Source: Caenorhabditis remanei (Eukaryota; Nematoda; Chromadorea; Rhabditida; Rhabditidae). Taken from it: a stretch of DNA of 64,000 bases. The stretch spans positions 9,052,001 through 9,116,000 of the forward strand of contig NC_071331.1 of assembly GCF_010183535.1 (NCBI RefSeq), given 5' to 3'. Position 1 is the stretch's first letter. Every line of letters starts with the position of its first letter. The notes below the pieces were generated by a model. The model made no database searches, was not told the DNA's origin, and saw nothing but the letters and a program-made list of their open reading frames with translations. Positions 55,207 to 64,000 of the stretch are shown piece by piece. The position numbers were made by a program, and so were the translations under genes.

Positions 55207-56616
55207 GTAACCCAACCAGTGTCTAATCGAAATGAAAGTTTAGCCGACCAGTTATACAATAAAGAGGAAAAGAAAGTGAAAAAAGAAAAGATGCATATGA
55301 ATATTCGAAACAAAAATGAGTTGGGTGGAGAGAGAGGAGGTTGATAATGGGAGAAGTTTGGAAGGGGAAGGGTGACCCATGTCTAGACGAAAAAAGGGGG
55401 AGACGGAAATCAAAAGTGCAAAAGAGGAAAGAAATTGTATTTTTCAAATGAAAAGTTATGTTGATGACGGAAGACACTGGAACGAATGGGTTATGAATTG
55501 AAATCCAAAATCTGGGGATGGAACAGAAAACTGTTATTGTCAAAATGTATGAAAATAGTACAGGTCAGAAACGTTTTATGGTGTAATGCTGACGTTAGCA
55601 TTGAAATTTAACGAAAAAAATTATGAAGCAACCTCGAAATCTCAAGAATTGATTTAATCTCCAAAAAAAGTGAGGCATCTGATTTGGCGTTTCAATCGAG
55701 GCTGAAATTTTGCAGAATCTTGAAAAATGTGTTTAAAAATTATCACAAATCAAACTTTCTGAAAAGGTTGGAAGATAAGATATGCATGTGAAACCTTGAA
55801 CTTTTTGTTTTGCTTTTTTCATAATTCTGATTTTTGTCGGATTCTGCGTTTACATATAAGTAAGCTCAAGAAAGTTCAACCAAGAATTTTCAAATTTTTA
55901 GAGAGCTGAAACGTAAGCGCGGCAGGGGATAGTGGGCGGAGCTTTATCTACAAGCGATAACCCCCCGATTTATTGACGAGCAGCATCGAATTTCAAAATA
56001 AATTCGTGTTTTGATCAACTTTTCGACTTTTTTGCCGCATATTTTTCATTGTAAAATCAATGCTTCTAGTTTCAGATCAGTCCACACTTTCGTTCCAGCA
56101 TTCAAAATCCTTATATGATTCAGGTGAAACAGACGAAAACAATGAGCATGACTTCTCTCACTCTTTTCATATTGTAAATACTGAATTAAATATCAATGTT
56201 CTTCATGAAATGTATTAGCAGATAGCCTTGGTGCCTGGCTGTCATTGGTAGAAGCGTAGGACAGGAGGAACAAAAAGGAGAGTCTAGAAAAAACGAAGAA
56301 AGAAGGAATAATTTGTCCGGGTGAGAAGGAGGTGAGAGAAAAATTGTTGGAAAACTTACAAGAAACAGAGAACATACTTAAAATCTCTAAACCGAAATTT
56401 TCTTTAAAAAATTTAATGATCAGAACAAGATGAAACAGTGGGAACAGCATTAATCAGACAACAAACTGATTTCTGTTTTCTAAACTCAGCTATTGAGGAA
56501 AAATATACATCCGCATTTCCGAAACAAACAGAGTAAGTTGGTAAGAATGGAACTACCGGAATTGAAAACATACAATACGAAAATGAAATCATTGAAACAG
56601 AAATCACGTTTTCCTG
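55207..56616. other. Intergenic
   Basis: Apart from the second copy of the direct repeat (to about 55460) nothing is recognised. Minus-strand frames at 56193-56607 have no domain or splice support. Confidence 0.4.
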
Positions 56617-57056
56617 TACTCGAGTAGGCTTTCCATCCGGACGGGCGTTTCTGCGGGCGGCCCTCGCCCGCCCGGGCGGCGACCCGCCCGTGCCCGCCCT
56701 AGCCCGCCCTAGGGTAGACTGGCGTGAAAAAATGTTTCTCCTTAATTTATTTTTTTCATATTATCTAATCTAATTTTGTCGAAAAACCAATAGCACTCTC
56801 TATTCAATTTAAAAAAAAGAAAAAAAACGTTTTGCAGCAAAAAAGTTTGAACTCGAGAGTATCAAATTCAAAAACAGAGTTGTTAACCACTAGGCCAAAC
56901 CCTCGCTTGATGAAAGCGAGGGGGAAGAGCGTGAAGAAAGGAGGGTGTCATGCAAAGAATGATGGGGCGGCAGGGCCGCCTTAGGGCGGGTCGCCGCCCG
57001 CCCTAGGGCGGGTCGGGCGGGCATTTTGCCGCCCGGATGGAAAGCCTATACTCGAG
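56617..57056. mobile_element. hAT-like fold-back element built from GCCCGCCC words
   Basis: The element at 56625-57048 has termini TAGGCTTTCCATCCGG and the reverse complement, with exact 8-bp duplication TACTCGAG (56617-56624 and 57049-57056). Both inner ends iterate GCCCGCCCTAGG-type words, making the most GC-rich spots in the window. The centre is AT-rich. Non-coding. Confidence 0.9.
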
Positions 57057-58001
57057 CTGCATTTTGTCCTATTTTAGTTCAGCAATTAATCATCATGTGA
57101 TACAGGAATGCAATCATAACAAAATGCGAGTTGTTTTATATAAAGCCAACAAAATACACAGTGAGCTATCTGAAAAATTTCGAAAGAATGAAGCGAAAGA
57201 AACTTTCTAAGAAGCCAAACAACATACATCGTTTTGTTTATCGATTGATGTTGCTCTTAGTTTGCATACCTTTTGACGATTGGTCTTTGTTATTGCGCTT
57301 TCACAAAAAAACCTATTAACCGGTGCAGAAAATTTGTGGGTAAACAGAATAATATTTTCGACATGGAAAACTTGCGAAGCCAAAAAGGAGTTTGTGAGGT
57401 CACGGACGGAAAATCATGAGAGGAGCTGGTTTGAGATGACGACTTTATTTTAGAAAAGGGAACGAACGTAATATAGAACTTTATTTCTACTATGCAACAA
57501 CCGATACAGAAATGAGACCGGAGTTTCACTTTTTCGTTATCACAATAACATAACATTGAAACAGTAATCAACAATAGCGTAGAGGAGTAAAACAGTTATG
57601 CTTTTTTATATCAATCGGAGTTTGGAAGAAAAAAGAACATACTCTCGGAGGTTTTCTGAAAATCAGTTTGAAACAAGTTATGCTCTCTCAAAAAACTTCA
57701 AAACTACCTCTTGCAGTAATTTGCTCTCATTAATTCTCTTTGGAAAAAATTTCGCGGAGCTCATGAAAAGAAGTAAATGAAAAAAATAAAAATAAAAACT
57801 CAAAACAAATGATGTTTCTGTTTATATCTTTACCAGTCGGTTCACGTCGCCTAACGGCGACTAAACCTCCTTTTCTACACCACCCTTCTGGATGTTACAG
57901 CGCCTGCGGCGCTTCCCAAACGGTTGAGACTATACAGGTCTTAGAATTCTCTCCAACTTATGGATCGTAATATTTTTCTTAACTTGTTAGTAGTTTTCTA
58001 G
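57057..58001. other. Intergenic
   Basis: No supportable gene. A short inverted pair CGCCTAACGGCG is at about 57848-57859 and GCGCCTGCGGCGC at about 57900-57912. Confidence 0.4.
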
Positions 58002-59021
58002 CTATGAGCAGACCGTTCCGGAATGAATGTGATTGTAAAAGCGATAAGAAAAAATCTTCCACGTCCCCACATGGGACACATCCAACTGATTACAGTCAAC
58101 GTTGTCTAACTTGCAAGATCGGATTCCTAAACACACCCCCTTCACCATTTGAAAGTGAAACTTAGCCGTGAAATATAGCGCCTCGCAGTATGGATTAACT
58201 TGATCCATCCTTCCCATGTTGTGAGGATCTGGTTGTGCATCTGTAGCACCTACAGGAGAAACAGCTCGTTGACGTGTCGACTTCCGAACTCGACGTGGTC
58301 TGCCCGTCTCTTTCACTTGAGTTACAGTTCTGATGGTGTTGGCTCTTGTACTTCCCGCCGTCACATCTTCGGGGTCTTCTGAAAGCAGCCTGGGAAATCA
58401 TGAAGTCCGTCCAGATTTCATTTGATCTTCGGACTCGTTTTTCCTGTTGAGTTCAATTTCGTTCGGAGCTGGTTATGTTACCGTTTGACTGTCGACTGCT
58501 CAGTGTCAGACTGTAGAAATCGTCGGACTGATGTATCATTTGCCATAATTTTCAATCTTAGAGATAGTAAAGATCCGGACAATCTTGGGTGCCGGAAAGC
58601 AGTGCCCGACGTCTCCTTTTTGTCGATATTTTTCACCGTATTTTTTCACCGGCTCCTGTGTTATCAGCTGAGTGCCCTCGATCCCGTCAATTCCGTTAAA
58701 TTTTACGCTCACATCTGAATCCGAGCCAATATCCGTACTTATATTCATCTCGTCTCTTTCTGCCGTCAGGTCAACAACATTTGCTATGGAATCCTGACAA
58801 TATCAAGTCCGGATAGCTTCACCGGACGTTTTCTTCTTGCCGTTTTTCTTTCCCGATCTCTGTAGCGTGTCCTCTAGCCCATCAATTTCTCCGAGCTCCA
58901 CTCTCCCATCTAATTCTGATCGATGGAACACACCTTCATCTATTTCTTCTTCTGTACTCATCAGACTTAGACCATTCAACCCGAAAGTCAGACTATCACG
59001 AAGCCGAGGAACAGCGTCCAA
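58002..59021 (-). other. Possible multi-exon coding remnant, minus strand
   Basis: Three minus-strand frames have coding-like composition: 59021-58803 (with STEEEIDEGVFHRSELDGR), 58748-58536 (with STDIGSDSDVSVKFNGIDG and KKYGEKYRQKGDVGHCFPAP) and 58393-58002 (LLSEDPEDVTAG, then RPRRVRKSTRQRAVSPVG). The last follows a TTTCCCAG acceptor. Acidic then basic segments suggest one disordered nuclear-type protein or a transposon gag, but exons could not be joined with confidence. On the plus strand a competing 53-residue frame (58004-58165) carries CDCKSDKKK and CLTCKIG, echoed at 59515-59545. Confidence 0.3.
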
Positions 59022-59560
59022 AGTGGAGTCGGCGGGAACAGTTAGTAGTTAGAAAGAAAATGATAGTTATCAGCGTTTGGAAAAAACGGATTTTACGTGG
59101 CCCATATCAGGACTTCACGCGGCTTCCGCTCGCCATTATATTTTAAAAATGGGAGGAGCGAAAACAGTGATAAGAAGAAGGGAAATGTTGCCCAAAATGG
59201 CTATCAATACTTTTTTAATGTGGACCCATATGGATCCATCACCTTTGTCTTGAAAACTGCCCGTATTTATTTGTGATACTTATCAATCTGGAAGAAAACG
59301 GAACGTTTTCAGTCCTCAATTATTTTTCTGAATCCGATGATAACAAAAAATATTTGTCGTCGTCCCTTTTTTAAGAAACGGTCCGCTTTTGTTCGTGACG
59401 TAGATCTCACTGGAAACAAACGACATGTTCGGAAACTTCTACTTTTCCGAACCTATCAACAAAAATTCAAAAAGCTTTTCTCGTCACCCGGGATCAAACT
59501 TAAAACTAACTGTAGTCAACGACGCTTAATTTGCCAGATCGGACGCGCCGACCCGTCAAC
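59022..59560. other. Region with a partial repeat of 58 kb sequence
   Basis: About 59500-59545 (AGTCAACGACGCTTAATTTG, CAGATCGG) resembles 58090-58125 in the same orientation. No gene supported. Confidence 0.4.
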
Positions 59561-60627
59561 CATCACAGGTGAACCGCTGGGGAACACATATGGAACCGCG
59601 CGGTGGCGAATATGTGGCTAAAAAGAATGAGGGTTGGGCCCTATATGTGCCCATATGGATCCACGCGCGGTCGGCCGAAAACGTGGGGAGCATATGGAAC
59701 GCATATGGATAGCATATCAGCATTAATTCTACCAACCGTATTTGGTTGATTATTCTGTATGAAACACTAAAAAGCCCTAATTCATTGTTATGATAGGTAT
59801 GTAATGTTATTATGTTGTTTCACTATTCCTTTTTTCAACTTGTTCACTTTCCATTTCTCGGACTTGTACATTTTCTCCGTTCTTTCTCGAAGTTCTTCAT
59901 TTTTCAAACAGATAATGGCAATACTTCATGAAAAATTGAAAATCACATACGATTTCATATAAATATTATAGGTTAGCTTGGCGGTTATAAAACAATTTTT
60001 GATGTTCAAGCTTTTCTTTGAACTCTGAAAAAAAAACCCGCCGACGAAATTCGAAGTCCGGTATTTTGACTTTACTTCGGTATGACAAATACTTACCTTC
60101 TTACCTTTAAATCAATCTGAAAAAATATAATTTCTTATCATACCGAAGTAAAGAAAAACACAAGACTCGAATTTCTCGACAAAAAGCTAAAATTTAAGTT
60201 TATTGAGAAAAGAACAACTTTTGTATTGAAAAAAATAAGTTTCCGTAAGTTTAAATAGCTTTATTTTTATTTTTGAAGTTTGCCATTATCTGTTTTGTGC
60301 AAAAAGAATGAAGAAAATAGGTGAAAACTTCGAGAAACGGAGAAAATGGGCCCGGACTTATAGAAAAAATGTCGCGTCGATTTACGGTAAACAACACGCC
60401 CACGTGTAATTCCGGAGTGTCGTTGCGGCGGCCGGCCGCCACCCTCAAATATGGACCATACATGGAACGTATATGGGAGCTATATGGGTGCACGCGCTGC
60501 CAGTACACAGAAAAGACGACCACACATATACGCCACACGCGCGGTCCACGTTTCATTTATGGACACATATAGGACGCTATTCTGGCACCTTCACACATAG
60601 GATTCCCAGCGGTTCACCTGTGATCGA
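59561..60627. repeat. Inverted repeat rich in CATATGG words, possible transposon
   Basis: CATCACAGGTGAACCGCTGG near 59560-59580 is matched in reverse near 60606-60627. Words related to ATATGGA/G and CGCGCGGT recur inside both ends (about 59585-59720 and 60450-60580). The core between is AT-rich. This looks like a non-autonomous element with degenerate ends; no target duplication was secured. Confidence 0.45.
60045..60178. repeat. Small inverted repeat
   Basis: CGAAATTCGAAGTC.. pairs with ..GACTCGAATTTC, and CTTTACTTCGGTATGA with TCATACCGAAGTAAAG. About 130 bp, nested inside the larger inverted repeat. Confidence 0.65.
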
Positions 60628-61285
60628 CCCGCGGCCACAAAAAATGCAAGTCAAAGAAAGGAAAGAAATGACGACGCTTAGGCCGACAGTTTCACGCCAC
60701 TTTTTCCGTTTTTCATTCCCCATGCTTTATCAGTGTTTTTGGCTCAGAAGGCTTACTTTTGAGAATTTTGAAAAAAGAAAAAGACGGGCATCATTAAGAG
60801 AAAATTTCTGATCTTTTGGTCCAAATTTGAAGAAAATCGGTTCAGTAGGGAGGGCGGTAGGATCGGCGACATACGGACAAACATACAGAATCTGGTGTTT
60901 GTTAATAGTAAAGATAGAAAAATTGGCTAATTCCTTGCAAATATTATCTGTTTCATGTCACCTTCACAGTTAGAAACTGTAATAATTCATAATCATGAAG
61001 TGCAGAACGCCCTAAAATATAAATATTGTTTTCCAATATTTTTGATTAGTGACTAACAAGACCAGCGCATCATTCGTTTCAGAATGCGACTTCGGAGTTC
61101 GAATCATTGAACGACTACGTATGTAGGTATTTCTGAAATATACTTCATGACTTCATTGAATACTAGTTCCTCCAACAAACCGAGTTTTCCAGTTCGTTCA
61201 GCTCTCGCGAATGGGAGTTCCGAACAGAATGCCTGAAATTTAAAAAATTAGTCCTAAATCAACCAAAATGCGAAAAAAAAACAGA
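60628..61285. other. Intergenic
   Basis: No gene recognised. The string CATACGGACAAACATACAGA near 60869 and TGTTTGTCTGTCTG near 63812 are generic repeat-end sequences seen in worm DNA. Confidence 0.3.
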
Positions 61286-62433
61286 TACAGTAGCGAGCAT
61301 AAGTGAGTACCCCTAGGTACTTTTTTGTGTAACTCAGCTGAATCTTGTCCGTTTTGCCTAAACTTTTTTTTGAAAGGAAGCCAAAATATTCAGCAATACG
61401 AATATAGGTTTTTTGAAAAACTTTCATCACTGATTTTTTCGATAATCGATTTTTCCTGATCTTGATTTGAAAATCCGAAAAAAAACTTTTTATTTTTCTC
61501 TTGGAGTTATTGAGTTTTTGATGTCAAAATGATGGAACATGTTCAAATAAACAAAAAATTATGTTGAATTGGCTTCTCAACTCCTGAGCATCGTGCTAGA
61601 GCTCCAGAAGTCAAAAGTAGTGCATTCGAAAAATTTTTCATAACTCCTCAAAAAAGGCTTCAAATTAGCCGAAACATGCACCAAAAGACGTGTCTTAAGT
61701 TTTTCTACAAACCAACATCAAAAAATTACAGATTAAGAAAAAATAATTTTTCTAATTTTTTCACTAAAATTTTTTTTTAATTCCTATTTTTTCTCAATTT
61801 CTGGTATTTTCTGGATGAAAAACAAACATAACTTTTAAATACTGTAGGCAAAGTGCTTTATCACACATAATAAAACACATTTATGTGTTCCTTGTTCGTG
61901 TTGTAGTCACAAAATACCAGAAATTGAGAAAAAATAGGAATTTAAAAAAATTTTAGTGAAAAAATTAGAAAAATTATTTTTTCTTAATCTGTAATTTTTT
62001 GATGTTGGTTTGTAGAAACACTCAAGACACGTCTTTTGGTGCATGTTTCGGCTAATTTGAAGCCTTTTTTGATCAGTTATGAAGATTTTTTCGAATGCAT
62101 TACTTTTGACTTCTGGAGCTCTAGCACGATGCTCAGGAGTTGAGAAGCCAATTCAACATAATTTTTTGTTTATTTAAACATGTTCCATCATTTTGACATC
62201 AAAAACTCAATAACTCCAAGAGAAAAATAAAAAGTTTTTTTTCGGATTTTCAAATCAAGATCAGGAAAAATCGATTATCGAAAAAATCAGTGATGGAAGT
62301 TTTTCAAAAAACCTATATTCGTATTGCTGAATATTTTGGCTTCCTTTCAAAAAAAGTTTAGGCAAAACGGACTTGATTCAGCAGAGTTACACAAAAAAGT
62401 ACCTAGGGGTACTCACTTATGCTCGCTACTGTA
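61286..62433. mobile_element. Second giant palindromic Tc1/mariner-type fold-back element
   Basis: The element at 61288-62431 begins CAGTAGCGAGCATAAGTGAG and ends with its reverse complement, flanked by TA (61286-61287 and 62432-62433). Arms of about 530 bp are nearly identical; the centre is only about 85 bp. The termini share CAGTA with the palindrome at 4999 but otherwise differ, so it is a separate family. Non-coding. Confidence 0.88.
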
Positions 62434-62686
62434 AAACAAGAAAAAATGCGAAGAAACAATTTTCCATTCATAGTTTTCCGCGTTGATGCAAAATCTAGGC
62501 CACGGCCACAGTCCCTCATTCCGAAATTTTTTTGACATATTTCTGGAATGACACGATTTCAGAAATATTGATTTTTCCGGAAATCTATTGTGTCTATTGT
62601 GTCGGAATGTCACTATTTTCGGAAATCGAAAACCGGAATTTTTCGTTTTCCGAAATTTTTTTTAACCTTTTCCTAAACGAAATGTA
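62434..62686. other. Inter-element spacer
   Basis: Iterated CCGGAAAT / TTCCGAAAT words on both strands at about 62515-62665, resembling the interior of a decayed fold-back element. No clear ends. Confidence 0.35.
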
Positions 62687-62906
62687 AGTCATCACAGGGG
62701 TGCGAGGCGTAAGGTCCGCAACGAAAAGTTTTGAATTTACCGACCGAGTCGCGATGCGTGTGCGTCGCGTTTTTCATTGAAAGATACGATAAACACACGC
62801 TAAACTTGAACTTGGCACTCAGCCAAGTCCTTTTTTGGCACCGTGCCAACCGCTGTGAGATGGAGCGCGTTTACGTGACCTTGCGTTTTGCACCCCTGTG
62901 AGTCAT
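62687..62906. mobile_element. Small inverted-repeat element with CACAGGGGTGC ends
   Basis: The element at 62693-62900 has termini CACAGGGGTGC and GCACCCCTGTG, with AGTCAT on both sides (62687-62692 and 62901-62906). 208 bp, higher GC than the flanks, non-coding. The ends resemble hAT elements, but the duplication is 6 bp as read. Confidence 0.65.
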
Positions 62907-63464
62907 GTCATGCCGGTTCATTCCGGATTAATAAGCAACATTTTCGGCTTACGTGACATTTTTCGGAATTACCGGCACGACTTTTTTAGTTTTTCGTCGA
63001 AAATTTCGGCTGACATTGTTTTCGATACGATACTCTAGTCATTAGTTTTAACATTTCAAATGGATCAAGCCGATAATTTATTTTATCTATTTGGATCTCT
63101 TTTCATTTATGACGATTTTTGACAATTTCAATGACACTTCTGGTGAATTATCTCCGTTCCAGATTTCTTGTTTGTACACACTTTTTTTGGATTATTATTA
63201 CACTTTCCAGTGGATATCGTATTCTTTTTCTCAGGTGTCTAATCGATCCAAGTACAGGCACGCGTTGTAGAACTTTTAAGTTTAATTTTAAAAATAGTTG
63301 GTTACTTTCTGTGGTGGCAGAAACACAGATTTCAGACAATTGTTAACTTGTGTGAAACAATAGGAGAAAACAGCTTCTTCGCCATTTCATATTGAAAGAA
63401 ACATTGCTGTTTCATCAAATTCTCATTTCTTAACCAATCTTCCTTTTTGATTATGGAAATGATA
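62907..63464. other. Intergenic
   Basis: AT-rich; a 75-residue plus frame at 63119-63346 has hydrophobic runs but no supporting signals. Nothing claimed. Confidence 0.3.
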
Positions 63465-63796
63465 CTATTAACCAGACTTGCAACGGGCCGGGCCAGGCCG
63501 GGCCGGGGTGGGCCGGAATGAAAATTTCTAGGGCCCGGCCCGGAAGTTCAGTACTGAAAAAAATTCGAAATTTCCTGATTTTTTTTGAAAAATATTTCTT
63601 AAAAACAATTTTTTGTAGGTTTCGAAGGTTTTTGAAAAATATACTTGAGGAAAAATAAGAAAAATTTTGAGAAAATAAATTTTTGGACAAAAAATTGTAG
63701 TGAAAAAAATTCAAAAATTCAAATTCGGGCCGACCGGGCCGGGCCGTGCCGGAGCTTTCTCGGCCTGGCCCGGAATCTTGCAAGTCTGCTATTAAC
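63465..63796. mobile_element. hAT-like fold-back element built from GGGCCGG words
   Basis: The element at 63473-63788 has termini CAGACTTGCAA and TTGCAAGTCTG, with exact 8-bp duplication CTATTAAC (63465-63472 and 63789-63796). GGGCCGGGCC words iterate at both inner ends. Fragments of the same family occur near 11990, 20470 and 31864. Non-coding. Confidence 0.9.
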
Positions 63797-64000
63797 AAAC
63801 GCAAACGGCTTTATGTTTGTCTGTCTGTCACCGATCCTACCGCCCTTCCTACTGGACCGATTTTCTTCAAACGCAGCTGGTTCGAACACATGTCGAGACG
63901 TGAACATTTATATCATCGAATTCAGAAAAAATAGAGGATTCCGAACGTGTCGTCCGTTTTCGGATTGATCCACGTCATAAAAAAGATACGGACTGTTTTC

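Noticed and set aside
54567..55344. Frames of 65 and 74 residues sharing KEEKKVKKEKMHMNIRNK
   Set aside because: The shared string comes from a 230-bp direct repeat; the second frame is a chance fusion of that repeat with the stray glycosidase exon through its intron donor.

Overview
The window is nuclear DNA of a nematode, most likely a Caenorhabditis species. Introns are short (about 45-60 nt) with TTTCAG acceptors, TTTTCAG sites lie just 5' of start codons as for trans-splicing, the DNA is AT-rich and packed with fold-back transposons, and the largest mobile element is a Polinton of the nematode type. No bacterial genes, tRNAs, rRNAs or CRISPR arrays were seen. The species cannot be fixed from sequence alone.

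Ordinary host genes are few. They are an N-terminal acetyltransferase (NAA50-like, 1905-2881, +); a pair of paralogous signal-peptide/one-TM proteins with identical five-exon structure (3508-7573 and 39730-40988, both -); a small three-exon gene (12671-13611, +); a small coiled-coil gene, perhaps a Mediator subunit (26985-27402, +); and a 15-exon bifunctional pseudouridine-5'-phosphate glycosidase/pseudouridine kinase (33471-37216, +). Parts of the last gene have been copied: its final two exons at 37817-38094, a decayed remnant near 39270, and its third exon 20 kb away at 55108-55206.

The centrepiece is a complete-looking Polinton/Maverick at 41606-52681 (11,076 bp). It has a 6-bp target duplication (GATATG), terminal inverted repeats of about 0.9-1.1 kb, a perfect 99-bp palindrome at each tip and 100-bp subterminal tandem repeats. 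It carries intact genes for a capsid protein, a small basic capsid protein, an adenain-type protease, a packaging ATPase, a chromodomain integrase, a large repeat-bearing structural protein, a signal-peptide membrane protein and four small unknowns. It has no protein-primed DNA polymerase B, the enzyme normally used to define the group. Eight of its genes have a TATA box 32-45 bp upstream of the ATG, giving a compact virus-like layout.

The rest is repeat territory. About 6 kb (13.3-19.6 kb) is a decayed LTR retrotransposon (retropepsin and DUF5641-like pieces) that holds 19 copies of CCGCGG and a four-copy 68-bp repeat whose two stems show compensatory base changes. Two near-perfect giant palindromes with TA target duplications (4999-6584, inside an intron; 61288-62431) are Tc1/mariner-type fold-back elements. 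At least seven fold-back elements with 8-bp target duplications (hAT-like) are scattered through the window, each built from a different iterated short word. Tandem and segmental duplications fill much of 1-1.9, 7.6-12.1, 19.7-31 and 53-55.5 kb.
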